Positions 21,626 to 36,085 are shown, counted from the stretch's first letter. The stretch: 64,000 bases of DNA from Kalaharituber pfeilii (GCA_015179045.1 WHUZ01000017.1:62001-126000), one strand, 5' to 3'. A program made the numbers and translations. Notes: generated by a model from the letters alone, not told the origin.

Positions 21626-24600
21626 GATTGCAGTTGCGGAAGTGTCGCTTTTTTGAGGTTAAGGAGGTTGTGAGCGAAGAAGATTGCTGAGAAGTGGAAG
21701 TACTAGTTAAATCTGTATAGGAGCAGCATGAACCGTACGATGTGGCCAGCGTAGACTGATTCGGAAGCCGTTTCAACAGATGGGGTATCTGAAGAGGTAT
21801 CTAAACTGTTCGTGCTAATGAAGGTGAAACAGAGTTCAACTAATGGCGGATTGCTTATGAGGTTGAAGATTCCTTCTTATGGATCGTATCTTGACTATAC
21901 GAGAGCACGGGGAATTCAAGGACAGCAACATAAACTCAGTTAAAGTTTACTGTGGGCTCTGTTGCTGGTATGGAGTTTCTGTGAAGTCTCTGTGAGATTT
22001 TGTTTACTCAAAGTGTGCGAGGTGTGGAGTGTATGGAAAGAAGAAGGTTGGGAGGGGCGAGGCCGGACGAATTTATACGAGTGGGTTGGGGAAGAGCAGG
22101 GTCTTTACCTAACGAGATTTTTCTAGTGAGATCGAGGCACCTTAGCGTTTTCTGTCTCACGGAAGTGGCAGACACGAATCTAGTGGCGAAAAAAGTTTCT
22201 GATTGGTACGAAAGGAGTTGTCAAGGCAAGCGATGGATAGAGGGAAGAGAGGCTGAAGGTAGAGATAGGGAAGCTGAGGCTTTATGAATAGGGAGAGAGG
22301 GCTCCTGGGAGTCTGTTATGCTTAGTTTGCTCTTGCTCTACAAAGTGTTCCTGCCGAATCCCGTGGTGAGTGGATTTGTAACTAGGGCTTTTTTCCAACT
22401 CTGCTTTTCTTGGCTGAATCTATTGGGAGTTTTTTTTTTTTCTGAACTTTTTACTTTTCTTTTTTCCCCCACTGTTCTCTTCTACAGGCAGATGGAACAG
22501 AGAAGGGAAGGGGTGGCGAGTCCTGGAGGCAAAGGTAAATGGGGATGGATAACACTGTGACTTTACCGCAGTTTGGATCGAAAGTGGGATTAAGAGGAGA
22601 GCAGTAGAACGTGGGGAGCGGGGGTAGAGGAAACAGCGGAAGTAGGGAAAGAGAAGTATTATAAAACGTAAAAAAGTAAGTACGACCGGGATTGTGATCA
22701 ACCTTGTTAGCACCTGACACCTAGCCCTCGTTAGTAGACTCGCTCAAGAGTGCTTACTAACTAGTCTACTAGGGTATCACGTGCCCCAGCACGTAGAAGG
22801 ACAAGGCTACCTGATACCCACGCTGACTGAGCACAGATTATGCTACATGCTCCAATGGCCATGGTTCGTCTCCTGCGTTACATGAGGCTACCAGATGCCT
22901 GATTTCAATGCAGAAACATCAGGCCAGACCTGGTTACGAGACTAAGGCCAGACCATTCAAAGTACATACCTACTTAGATTCAAAGTGCTTACATAGGCCT
23001 TTCTTGGACCCGTACTGATGTCTGCTTCGTGCGGACGGCTATCAGAGTGTACCAGGTTTGGGCCAATGAGAGAGGAAAGGAGCAGTTACAAATTACTTTG
23101 CTTTGGTACAATATGCGCCTTCCAGCAGTTTGAGGTCATGGCATGTGATTACGTAGTCAATTGAGGTGAAAAATAGTTGAAGCTGACATACTTGGAGGTC
23201 CCATGGAGTCGTGAACATACCCTCCAGTCACACGCGTTTGAAGAATCACTTCGAGTGTTCTACGATGCCATGAGATGCTTATTTAGGTACTTGTGAGTAG
23301 TAGTAGTAGTACTAACTACATATGTTTCAAGAACAGTCCACGCCGGGACTATGGAAAATGAAGATCCATACTAAGTATTCAAATAAGCAGGGAAGCTCAA
23401 GTTCTGATTTTGACCCGCAATTTGCTGAGCCGATGCACGAGTCGTACGACCAATCATATTGCTAAACCATGTTACTTTGAATTGGGTTGCTCCAGTTTTC
23501 TAGTCTCGTTACCCTATGATCATCCGTCTGCATAACAGTAGCCAGAGCAATAGAGGCGGGGTCGTAGTTGCAAAAACGGTTAATGTGGGGTCGGAGGGTC
23601 ATGTATAAAAATTATAGAAATAATCTACCGGCAGGTATATTCCTGTCTATCTTACAGTTTCAATTTAAAATCAAAGGCGAGTCCATATATCTAATTATAT
23701 ACAGTCGACATTTAGCATTTGACAGCTATTCGATCAGGGATTTTCTTTGCTGCTCGCGATCGATTAAGGAAAGAAAATCTGGGTTGTTCCTTCTTGCCAA
23801 CCAGCGTTCTTCAGCTGCAGAGATGAATTATTGTCTACTTAATGGAGTAACTACATCCCAGCTTACAGCCGCATATACTGTATTGAAAGCAGAGAGGCCA
23901 CTATCATCCCTTACAGTAAGAAATCAATTCTTAGCTCGCAAGGAATCATAGCTGCAACGCCACAGTTATATACGGTAGCTCAGTCTCGAGCCAGACTGCC
24001 GTGGGTAGGCATTTCTTCACCTGTAACCCTCGAGTCGATCTGTTCAACGTGGCCAGCTAGTAATGCAATTAACCTCACAATATGGGCACTAGACGTGACA
24101 TCTGGCAGTGGAGGAAATGACGGCGGGATTAAAGAGATTCTAGTATGTCTTACACCTAACATGTACGCAATAATTTAAGATGGGTTCGAGTGAAGTCTGT
24201 AGGATAAAGAAACACTTGGTTGTTCCACATTCACATAGAACCTGCGGTACTAGTTACATGTACGATGGATTATCGCCGATCCACTGATTTTTGGCGATAC
24301 TTCTTCCCAGATCTTGTAAGAGATAGCCATAAAGGAGCTAACTTTGATGGATTAACAGCTTTCAAATTAAGGCCTCTGGGTTTGATATAATGCGCCAAAA
24401 GTATGATTACTTGATTCCTGGAATAGTTTTGCCACGCAGATTCTAGTAAACTAATCCAACGAGCTTGGGTCCGAAAGAAGGTATAGGTACCGGTTTATCT
24501 GCTTGATATTAACTAAAGCTCTAGGAGACAAGTTTCCAATGATTCAGTTCATGTAACATCTACTCACTTGTCATGCAGCACATTAAGCTCAGCATACGCT

Positions 24601-26237
24601 GGTAGAGTGAAAGGAGGGGGGAAACTGGACGCAAGTGTGGAAATGCCTAGGGGGACTCAAGTTTGCCATTGCAACGAAACTGTTACAATAGACCGTACAT
24701 GAGCGATTCACTTTAACTTCTGTCCCATTACCCTCAGATCACCTCGATGATGCAGGGTTGTACTCTGCCCCCTTTCCTCTGAATAGGTGCTGAAATGTGG
24801 TATAAATTTTGGTAATCTTTTGATAGCGCTCATTGCTATAAGGCGGGTTGTGACAAGAGCTTAAAGCGGAGAGTACAATGGCATGAACTGCGGACTTAAG
24901 GTCACCGCATTACGTCTCAATTCATGCCACGGGGCGCTTGGAGGTATAAGGTGAACTCCTGGGGAGCCGAGTGCTGCTGTGAGAAATTAGTTGATTGGTA
25001 CAACTGACCCATATCCCGTCTCGGCTAGTGCCAACATCTTTGAATCCGGGTAAAGGAAAGTTTAGTAAATTGAACCATCACCTCACGAAGATGAATTAAT
25101 CGAGAGAGCTCTTGCTGTAGTTTGAATGTTAAAGTTATTATTGTGTACTTACAAAGATCTGTACAAGTAAGAGACATTGTAGGGGGTTCTGGTAATCTGG
25201 TTGAAGTTCAGTTTAGCACAAGAATAGCCATATCGGGTAACACAGTTATCTGTCATTACAGTCACGTGATGTATATTGAGTACTATTCTTACTGAGGTCT
25301 ACAATGATACATGCACATAAATGGCAATGTATATAAGTTCTGTATTTAAGTATATAAGTGGCATGTACTGCGCTGATCAAATTACAATGAGCTAATACAT
25401 GTGTAATATTATATCATTCATCTTGAGGTGAAGTCGTCATGGAGATTGTGGACGTTATGGGGTCGGGGTAGAATGAAACTATTCATGGCAGCTAGATTGG
25501 TTGATTACCCTCTTGGCTCGCTAAACCGAAGTTTTTGTGACCAGAATTATCAGACTTTTATTCACTTTGATGATTCCCCAAGTAAACATGTATGTGCATA
25601 CACACGAATACCTATGCACAGTTCCTTTTAAGTCTGCTCTGGTTTCCTGACTATCTCAATGAGGTTGACACACCTCCTATAAAAGCACCTGAACCAGTCA
25701 ATAAACTTAACACCTCCTATGCCATCGACATTTACGCCCAAAGCCATTTTGCCTTTAGGCCTTCATTTTAGGAACTGAAAACACTAGCACCTCGTTCTTC
25801 TCCACTCTTAAGTAACTAAGGCCTTATATAAAAGAATCCATCCACTCCCTGCCAAATACTAGTCTCAGCACACTCAAATATTGCTCTTTCGATTCAAGTC
25901 AAGCCCACAAATGCGTAAGCCGTCAGACACGTTGAACTAGCCAAAGAAATAAAAGGAAACAAAAGAGGCAGCAGTGCAAACAAGGGCTGTGTAGCCAGCA
26001 AAGACATAACATCAACTGCAAGGACACTAAACACTGAGCCCCACTTAAGTCATTAACCGTAGTACATACGCCCAATGCATGTGTACAAAGGCTTCTGAAC
26101 AGTAACCAAGGAGAAGCAAAATACCTATACCACAACCATAAAACATGGCTTTGATTCGCCAACCAACAGTCCCTAGAAAACACGCCCAAAAATGACGATG
26201 AAACGTACTAGAACACCAATGCCTCCACTGGCCAAAA
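21626..26237. other. 4.6-kb intergenic region, no gene recognised
   Basis: The first kilobase is probably the tif5 promoter and 5' UTR. The rest is AT-rich with short recurrent words: the 17-nt repeat at 22929-22945 enclosed by 10-bp direct repeats AGGCCAGACC (22921-22930, 22945-22954), its relative GGTAACGAGACTAG on the minus strand near 23503, and the 17-nt word at 23981-23997. The frame at 23568-23951 (+) has no family features. 25900-26237 is the 3' flank of the kinase gene. Confidence 0.5.
22921..22954. repeat. Dispersed repeat word with 10-bp direct repeats
   Basis: AGGCCAGACC occurs at 22921-22930 and 22945-22954, flanking TGGTTACGAGACTA. Positions 22929-22945 match 2083-2099 exactly over 17 nt. 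Confidence 0.6.
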
Positions 26238-28010
<1,773 letters not shown>

Positions 28011-29967
28011 ACGAAGAGTTGCCGAGAGTAACACTCGAGAGGGGAAGTCTTATCGGCCTTCTCCCGTTCTCTTTATACTCTTGTATTGATTTTTTGTTAC
28101 TTCTGTCAAGGCAAATAATAAGTTCATGAAGGGAATGCCTAGAAGCCTAGAATTGAGGCACATACCGGTCGCGGGAAAAGAAGTATATGGGGAGGACAAC
28201 AAGCGAATTGCCAGTGACAAATTGAATATGAGGGGCTTTTTTCCTTCGGTTGTTCCTCTTCGCAGTTTCTCACTTCCCTCTCACAGGGGAGCGGCGGCTA
28301 TGCTATCGTAAAGATGACAGTAATAATGCGGGATCGACGTCTGTTCTTGCCAGATGCGGCAGGCTACCTCTGAGGTTGGCCGAATGTGAACTGTAGCACC
28401 TGAAGTCGTTAGTATGTGGTAAGCGACAGTGTACCGGCTGAAGACTCATAAAGCTCGCCCAAGCTCAATTCTTGCTGTGTGACAATTGCTTGGGTCATTG
28501 ATAGAGGAGGGGTGGGGGGTGGGGGGTGGGGGGTGGGGGGGGTGGTTGAGCGGTTGTATGGGGGAATCTGCTTTACCCGGCCAGCAACCACCAAATGCTT
28601 CTGTCGGGGCGTCGATCAGCAAAAACCACGCTGCTCGTGCTTTGGGTGGGGCGGGAAAGGCTGGCGAATACCAACGTACGAAGTTCCAGCAGTAATGCGG
28701 ATGTTTTTGACTCGAGTTGCAGGAAGGACCAGCTACCCGCAAGCTAGTACAGGATACAGGAAACTGACAGGCACGGCTTCACTCAACGGTCGGCGTTAGA
28801 GCCTCAGCAGGGGACTAACACGAGAGACAGGACGCAGGCCAGTCACAGGAGGGCAGGAGAAGCGCAGGAGGCCTCTGCACGTTCAACATGCGAGGGGCTT
28901 GGGAGTGTTATAGGATGTCAGGGCGATGTATGGTAGTCGCTACAAGCTGAGCCTGGTTGAGCAGGATGCAGGCTGGGGTGGCTGTTGCGTGATACTGAGG
29001 GTGGAGGCAGCGAGCAGCTGGAGGAGTGGGCGGTGGGCGGTGGGCGGTGGGCGATGGGGACCGGAAGGGGGGCGGCAGGTGGGAGGTGGAGGTGGAGGTG
29101 GAGGTGGAGGTGGGGGAGGGGGTGGCTTGATGGTTGGGGTGGTTAACAAACGCAGCATGCCTTGTGCGCTGCCCCTCCCTAGTCTCGTGCCCCTCCCCTT
29201 CCGATGAGCTCAGGCGCGGCCGCGCGGGGCAGTTATGTAGGGTATGCACTGTGCGGTCCATTCTCAGGGCCGCATCGCCCTCGACTCTCCACCACCGCGG
29301 CCCACTACATGCGAGCGCCCGTCCCGTCAAGACCCCAGCATGCGGGGACACTTAGTGTCTCGCTCGATAAATCGGTCCGATACAGCTTGGTCGCGTCCAC
29401 TTGCGCCGCCACCAGCTGGTGTAGTGACGCAGATCACCGAGACCAAGATCAACGCATGTCTGAGATAGTACTGTTCAAGTACCTGGAGCATCGCCAGAGT
29501 AGAGTTATATAAATCTTGCTCAAATTGCATGCTGGCTGTCAACAAGATCCCCTCGAAGGATCACAGGTAATACGAGTTTAATGCAAGAGAAACATTTCTC
29601 AGGCACTCCGTCCCAAGTCAGTCTCGAGCCAGACTACCGCTTAGTGGCTGGTCCCCAAGGATTGGAACAATGCCGACCGCCGTCATATGATGAGTTCTGA
29701 AGCAACATTATGAACTGGCGTCCTTCTCAGGCACTGTGTGTATTGTGATTATCTAATCTTATAACCAGACTTAACTAGTGATTATCATCATGTTCTAAAG
29801 TACTAATATTAATATACATGGTACTTGCATTTCTAAGCTATGTGTACGATCTTCTCAGTCTCGCAAATAGACATGAGGGGTGATGCAGCAAGTATAGTAT
29901 TCCCCACTTCCATCACCAAAAGCAACTCATGTTGCTGGGCATCAATGCTCCAATGCAAACCTTCACA
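28011..29967. other. Intergenic, G-rich repeats, no gene recognised
   Basis: Holds the putative promoter of the kinase gene, (GGGGGGT)n around 28506-28545, (GTGGGCG)n around 29028-29055 and (GTGGAG)n around 29082-29112. The 17-nt word at 29619-29635 also occurs at 23981-23997. Frames here are low-complexity and overlapping. Confidence 0.5.
28506..28545 (+). repeat. G-rich repeat, potential G-quadruplex
   Basis: Five G runs separated by single T (GGGGTGGGGGGTGGGGGG pattern). This satisfies the usual G4 motif rule of four G tracts with short loops. Confidence 0.6.
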
Positions 29968-31212
29968 TCAGTTGTTTGATTCCTTGTATTTCACCCACAG
30001 AGCATCTATCATTTGGAAGATTGTATTAACGGCAGTCAATATATCGTTCTCCAACTGCCCCCACCGCTGCTGTATCTTATCAGGGTGCCATTTAATTCTC
30101 TCTGTTTTCAGTAAGTTCAAGAAATCAGTACTATCGTGTTCTATTGGCGCTAATAAATAGAATTCCTCCACTGTGTGTTGATTAACCTCCTGTAGTTGAC
30201 CAGAAGACACTGGCCAGGGTATCATGGTAGCTGTGATAGAATCACCACCATCCCTCACTCGCAACCAAGCTGTTGTATACTCTCCCCAACTTTTCTCGAG
30301 TTTCTCCTTGAGCTTTTTTTGTTTTCTTGCTCGGCCTCTCCGAAGCCTTTCCCTCTCAGCCGCTTCCCATTCCTCTCGCTCACGCTTTTGCCTTTCCTTA
30401 GCTTCTTGACGGGCTTTTTCCCTTTTTAATCTCTCCTCAAGGATGTATTCGTGAGTTTTCTCATACATCTTCTCCCTCACATACGCAGCGTATTCGTCAT
30501 CAGTCATCCGCTCTAGCTTTCCAGTTTCCACTCCCGCTTCTGATCTGGGGTAAATATCCACCCGTTGCCCGTAAACACCTTCCCAGAAAGCAGCCCCCTC
30601 ATCATCAGCCATAGCATCAAACAAAGACTCGCGGAAGGCGATATCCGGGTCTGTAAACTTGAAAGACTGAGAATTGGGAAGGTAAGTGTCATCGTACGCG
30701 GCAGGGTCATCTATGCTGTTTTTTGACTTTGTAAACCCTTTTGATTCGGAATCCAGCGTTGTATGCCGTGATGAACGACTTCTTTTATGGTCTCTTGATT
30801 GCTTCCTGTCCTCACTTCGATGATGCTTTCTACGCTTGCTGGATGCTTGCTGGCCACATCTCTCATCGTCTTCATAAAAATGACTGCGACTTCTATGCTC
30901 AGAATCTTCACATCTATGACTCCTTGATGAGGTTTTCTTAAATCTGAATTTTCCTCGCTTTACCTCTACATCGTTACCGCATTCAGCCTGTATCTTTGTA
31001 TTCATATTGGATTTATCCTCGCCATTTTCAGGAGTCTGCAGGAATTTTGATTTTTTCTCAATGCTTGGACTGCGACGAGGTCGTCGGAAAGGATGTGCTA
31101 GATTCGCTTCTTCGTTTGGCTCGAAGGCACTTTGATCGTGTGAAGAGAGTCCGTATAACAGGCCCAGTCTGTCGTTAGACACATCGAAAGATCGCATGCT
31201 GTGGGTGCCCAA
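29968..31212 (-). CDS. NF-kappa-B inhibitor-like 1 (NFKBIL1)-type nuclear protein
   Basis: Intronless 414-residue protein. The N-terminal half is rich in Ser/Arg/His/Lys with SR-like dipeptides. The middle has acidic motifs (DDPAAYDDTYLP, FRESLFDAMADDEG). A long charged coiled-coil region full of Glu/Arg/Lys (about residues 245-305) precedes a C-terminal domain with a J-like WHPDK motif (KTERIKWHPDKIQQRWG) and a final VNTIFQMIDALW helix. That C-terminal arrangement is typical of NFKBIL1-like proteins, whose human member is linked to nuclear speckles and splicing; the fungal role is not established. It lies 486 bp upstream of and divergent from rpl43, so the two may share a promoter region. 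An alternative Met 5 codons in is possible. Confidence 0.75.
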   Translation of the reverse strand: MGTHSMRSFDVSNDRLGLLYGLSSHDQSAFEPNEEANLAHPFRRPRRSPSIEKKSKFLQTPENGEDKSNMNTKIQAECGNDVEVKRGKFRFKKTSSRSHRCEDSEHRSRSHFYEDDERCGQQASSKRRKHHRSEDRKQSRDHKRSRSSRHTTLDSESKGFTKSKNSIDDPAAYDDTYLPNSQSFKFTDPDIAFRESLFDAMADDEGAAFWEGVYGQRVDIYPRSEAGVETGKLERMTDDEYAAYVREKMYEKTHEYILEERLKREKARQEAKERQKREREEWEAAERERLRRGRARKQKKLKEKLEKSWGEYTTAWLRVRDGGDSITATMIPWPVSSGQLQEVNQHTVEEFYLLAPIEHDSTDFLNLLKTERIKWHPDKIQQRWGQLENDILTAVNTIFQMIDALWVKYKESNN

Positions 31213-31698
31213 GCCGACAGTTTTATCGTACTATATTATCGATGGAAAGTGTTGGCATAACGCTCAGACATAGCCTCGGACCAGGTGCTTAGTACTAGTC
31301 AGGATCTTGGCATATTCATTACTTAAGCAATGGTTTAAACCAAATAAGACAACAATAAGTACCTAAGATTGCTTATATAACACATACGCCAAGGCATCCC
31401 TCATCAGGAAATGAAAATTATGTAGTTACGAGACAAGACTGCACACTACCACAATACGGTCAGGTTGTGGCAACCAGCTCCCTCGAGGTTACATTGTTTA
31501 TGAACTTCAATTCTTACTCAGCGCAATCCGGCACGTGAACTATCTCGCTTGGCATAGGGCAAGCCCTAACTTTCCACACATCTCCAGACAGCCGAATTGA
31601 GAGTTTGTAACGCATTTGACGGCAAACAACGATCAGGCCAACATAACCTAGGAATACCGAATCTTCGCCCGAGTGAATAACAGCATACCGAATTCAAA
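31213..31698. promoter_or_regulatory. Divergent intergenic region, NFKBIL1-like / rpl43
   Basis: 486 bp separating two divergent starts, so it must hold both promoters. No specific factor site was identified. Confidence 0.5.
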
Positions 31699-32221
31699 AT
31701 GACCAAGAGAACAAAGAAAGTTGGTGTGACCGGTATGTACAATCACTTCCCGAGTTCCTTATTGTAGAAAATCTAACAGGAAAGGTGAATAGGTAAATAT
31801 GGTGTCAGGTACGATTGTCATTCCCTGGACCCTTAAAATAGGAAGGAAGGAGCCGTGCGTAAAAAGCTAGGGTAAAAAGGAATATAATTTTCTAATAGAA
31901 CGACTCTTTGGATAGATATGGTGCTTCCCTCCGCAAGCAGGTGAAGAAGATGGAAGTCACTCAGCACGCCAGATACACTTGTGCCTTTTGCGGAAAGAAT
32001 AGCGTGAAGCGACACTCTACTGGCATCTGGAACTGCCGATCGTGCAATAAGACTGTTGCAGGCGGCGCATACACCCTCACGTTTGTCTACCTCGCCCGAG
32101 ATTTGTTCTCAGTTGAGGGAACTTCTTCAGAAAGGAATCTGACATTAGGAGCTATAGGACCCCTGCTGCTGCTGCTACAAGGTCAACAATTCGCCGTTTG
32201 AGGGAGATCGCTGAGGTTTAA
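31699..32221 (+). CDS. rpl43: 60S ribosomal protein eL43 (L37a)
   Basis: A zinc-binding protein of the large cytosolic ribosomal subunit. Exons: 31699-31732, 31793-31808, 31916-32080, 32158-32221; 92 residues, exactly the usual length. The start is [21 protein letters not shown], zinc finger cysteines are in CAFCGK and CRSC, followed by [13 protein letters not shown], and the C-terminus is [13 protein letters not shown]. Exon 2 is only 16 nt and encodes most of GKYGVR; both flanking introns are needed to read the conserved sequence. The last intron removes frame-breaking sequence between AYTLT and TPAAAATRS. Four exons in a 92-codon gene fits the intron richness often seen in fungal ribosomal protein genes. 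Confidence 0.97.
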
Positions 32222-33812
32222 TGAATCATCTTTTAGTCTTGTTCCGTCTTTGGGTTTCTTTTTTCTTGCGTTTGCCGGTTTCGGGACAATGTGGATGATG
32301 CGGTAGCGATTGGTGTACTATTTTTTCGGAATCAAAATTCTTGTGAATTCATACTGGGGTGGGCTCGAATTTCTCGCTATTTTGTTATACACTACATAAG
32401 ATCAAGGCGTTTAACTAGAAACAATAGCTGGCTACGAAATCTCAACGATGTATGTGACAATTGCTGGGGGCAATGGAATTGAGGAACCGTTCATTGGGGG
32501 CATCATGGTAAATCGGACTGACACTTGAACGTAAAACCTGTAGGGACCCGGTTCGATGCCCAGTCAATGCCAGATCAAGTCCAACCAGACTAATATAGGG
32601 GCATAGCTAAGCGCAGCTGCACCCCATCAAACTAAGAACTGCACCGACATCCATCCAAATAGGAGGCTATATATTGGAGAGATTGCGAAGTGAAGCTGAG
32701 ACCATTCAGAGCATGTTATTGTGTGCATGCTCATGATGCTCTGGGGGGCTGACCGAAGCTGACTATAGATATTAGCTAGAGTATAAACAGTGGAAAAGTT
32801 GCTATTTGTATGGTTGTAGATTGGCGTCTGAAGGTGCCACCGGATTCAAATGGACATAGCATTCTACTATTCGCTCCTACCTCCTCAATGCAGGGTATCA
32901 GTTGGGTATTTTAAGTTTGACGTGCTCTTCAATAGCGAGCAAGATCATGAGATAGGCTCGAGGCTACTCAAAACTTAGGGTTTGCTGACTGCAATTTGAG
33001 ACTGACAAGGTTCGAATACTCAGTACTGGTAATTGGCTGGTTATCATACCTAGCCAAGTTGCATGCGCTGCTCTCCACATGCCGCCTGTGTGCATATGCG
33101 AAGGCTTGCAGTGCACTAGCACCCCTGCTGCATACTGTTCCCTCTAAGGCTACAGTAGCAAAGAGTGCTTGGCCGTCGGCTCAAGATGGTCACCAGCGCA
33201 GGATAGGAGGAGGAGACTAGGTCCCTCAGGGTGCCTATGCCTCCTGTGTGCCTGTCCCTGGCCCGTGGCTACGAACGGCATGTCGTACTGACTGGCCTTG
33301 AATTTGTGCTGCCAGTGGGACTACCCAGTGGCCGCTGCATCGTTGCGTACTTGCGTACACATAAACTCAGAGAGCAGCCGCGCTGCAGCTGCTCTCCCAA
33401 AGTAGTGTGCTGCTTCGCATGTCTCGCCAAGACTACGCTTTATATAAACCGCCCAAATTCCCACCCTGTTCTATCCCGTCAGTCCAACTCTCCTCGAAAC
33501 ATCGCTCCTACTCGCCTCAATAGCTGGTATTCTTCTCTTTCCCGGCTTATCCAGCTATTGGCCTTTTCCTTTGCCCCCATTATTGCACGCCTGTCGCAAC
33601 TTGTCGCTGTTCATCCACAAATCTTCTGGCCAACTTACCCCCGCACTTACTCCCTTTCAGGCTCCCGCGCGGCTTTCCTAGTCTCTATTCCTCCACAGGT
33701 GTCATCACACCTGTAACACCAATTAGACGCTCTTTCTCATGACACTTCCCTCCTCCTATTGTCCGTTTTCCCAAACGTCTGCACAAGCGAGCACCAATCC
33801 AGTTCTTTCCCT
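32222..33812. other. Intergenic between rpl43 and the RING/PHD gene
   Basis: 3' flank of rpl43, AT-rich DNA, then a CT-rich zone (33460-33760) typical of a fungal promoter and 5' UTR. A frame at 33230-33716 has no family features and overlaps that promoter. A short hairpin (AGAGCAGC/GCTGCTCT) lies at 33371-33395. Confidence 0.5.
33437..33446 (+). promoter_or_regulatory. Candidate TATA box of the RING/PHD gene
   Basis: TTTATATAAA about 370 bp upstream of the start codon and just before the pyrimidine-rich leader. Position and sequence are the only evidence. Confidence 0.3.
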
Positions 33813-35760
33813 ATGCCCGCATCCCAGTCAACTCCAGTTATACAGGATCCCAACTTGTCCTCTGCGGCTCTGTCTTTTGCTTCAGACGAAGTAGCGGACA
33901 ATGCGCCTCTCGCATCAGCCAGAATGCCGTCCTCTGTAGAGGCTGATAAAATAGCTTGTATCGTATGTTTGGCTGATTTACCAGAGACAAGTGATGACAT
34001 CGCATCAGGAGGCACATTTGATCAAATTGCCAGGCTGGTACCATGTAATCATGCCATGCATAATAGTTGCCTCGCACCGTGGGTCGAACGAGCCAATAGC
34101 TGCCCCATCTGCCGGCAAAGCTTTAATAAAGTCAAGCTCTCCAACACTCTAACAGGTATGTGAAAGTTGTATGTGGACCTTGTTGTTACAATAGGCTAAT
34201 ACGATATCAGGGATGCCCATTGGTGAGTACGATGTAGAAGACCGGATACAACGGCCGGATACGGATCAGAATTTTGTGGGAATGGAGTTGTTTGATGAGA
34301 TGGAAGAGCCCACCCTGCCTTGTCTGCTTTGCAACGAGCCGGACCATGAAGAAGTCATGCTTCTTTGTGATGGCTGTGACGGCCCATTTCATACATATTG
34401 CTGTGGACTTAACGATATTCCACAGGGTGTGTGGTACTGTCCACTGTGTCTTAGCCTTGAGAATGAACCAACATCGTCCGAGGCCGCGTCTGGGCACAGA
34501 GGAAGGTCCAGAGCTGGAGGAAGCAATCAACGAAGTTCTCGACATTCGGAGAATCGACGAGCACGTCCCCGACGAAGGCGACAGCGCAATGATTCGGCTG
34601 CTAGCAGAATTAGGCGTCCCGATGATGCGCATGGGGGTTGGACCAGGGTCTGGCAGGAGGTTTGGTCTCATCTAAATAGTGATTTAGACAGAGTTGAAGA
34701 TGAGCAAGTAGCTGAAGAAGCCCACCTTCGGGAATGGACGAGAAGGGCGGAGATTGCTCAGGCTCAGGGAGATGGTTACAGTGGTTTCCGAGCTGCGGCT
34801 CCTAGTATCGTTGGGTTCCAATGGAGCAGGCCGCGGGAGAGGATTCCAGTTGATACTCCTACTTCCCCTGAGGCTATAGCTGCTTGGAGTGCTTTTGATG
34901 AACTCAAGAGGTTAGAGGGAAAAGTAGAACAATCAAATTCGAGAAAGCGAACAAATTCCAAAACTGCTACGGCATCACCTAAAAGCTCCCAGGAGGCGCC
35001 GCAAGTGGAAAGAAAGCTCAAGAGGCCCAGGACGAAACCAAGTTCCAATTTCACTAATCTTCTACGCCGGGATTCAGCACCAGCTGGATATTCTGGGCCT
35101 TCCACTCCTACAACATCCGCGACGAACTCAGAGCAGCGCACTTCAGTGTTTGGTTCATGGATAAGTAAATTAGATTGCGCTGTTGCCGAAAAACATGATC
35201 ATAGCAATCCTTCTCTGCAACATACCACTCCACGAGTTGCCTCAAATTCACCAACTCAAGAATCCCCAAGGTTGCATGTTTCGATGCCTACATTTCCACC
35301 TTCGTCACCACCTTGGAGCAGGCCCCATTCGCCACTAACAGCTACATCCCCCGCCAACTATATGCTTTCACCGTCCGTTTCACCACGAGATCCTGTTCCA
35401 CCTGCAGCTGGTCCGTCCTCCCCTGTTCAGTTTAGCAGCTCCCATAGGCCCCTTTCCCCCGAACTTTCTCCTAGTACGTCGCCAACACGACCGTTCCATT
35501 TGTCCGTAAAGAGCAAAGAGGAAATTCAAGCTGTGGTTCGTGCTGCGCTCAGACCGCATTACCATGCACGAAAAGTCAACACAGAGCAATATACCGAAAT
35601 CAACCAAAACGTTTCAAGGCATTTATACGAGGTTGTAAGGTCTCCAAGTAACGGCTTCTCAACCACCTTCAACGAGGTGGATGAACAGATGGAGAGGCTG
35701 AGGAAGATGGCAGAGCAAGAGGTCCTGGGTGCTTTGACAAAATTGACTGGTACCTGTTGA
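33813..35760 (+). CDS. RING and PHD finger protein (PHRF1/Asr1-type)
   Basis: Two exons, 33813-34155 and 34211-35760, 630 residues. Starting at the first in-frame ATG, it has a RING-H2 finger (CIVCLADL ... CNHAMHNSCLAPW ... CPICRQSF, about residues 50-100) and a PHD finger (CLLCNEPDHEEVMLLCDGCDG ending CPLC, about 152-195). A basic linker and a long Ser/Pro-rich disordered region follow. The C-terminal block (KEEIQAVVRAALRPHY ... YTEINQNVSRHLYEVV) resembles the SRI-like RNA polymerase II CTD-binding helices of PHRF1. RING plus PHD plus this end fits the PHRF1/yeast Asr1 group, nuclear ubiquitin ligases acting on RNA polymerase II. Ligase activity and substrate are inferred from the architecture. 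Confidence 0.85.
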
Positions 35761-36052
35761 TTTTTTTGATGGATTTTGGTTTTCAATCCAAGTATGGTAA
35801 TTAGGTTATTCTTGATCTTGTAAAATGATGCTGGGTGTTTTAAGATTCATCCCGTTTACAATACTTCTCTTTTGTTACATGATACATCATTTTCAGTTCT
35901 ACTTCCTATGTTTGCTTTTCCTTTATTATGACGGGCTGGTCGATTTTTTTGGCGTCTTTTGGATTGCTTTGGCTTCAGAAAATGGAGCACGCAGGCATTA
36001 TGTGGGCGGCTTTCTAGCGACGGCGTTTAGATATCGGAATGTTCTTGTATAA

Positions 36053-36085
<33 letters not shown>

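Noticed and set aside
32540..32575. Possible tRNA B-box-like GGTTCGATGCC
   Set aside because: No A box, acceptor stem or anticodon arm can be drawn around it.
34274..34675. 133-residue frame overlapping the PHD exon in another frame
   Set aside because: The 34213-35760 frame carries the complete PHD finger and C-terminal domain; the overlapping frame has no motifs and is a shadow.
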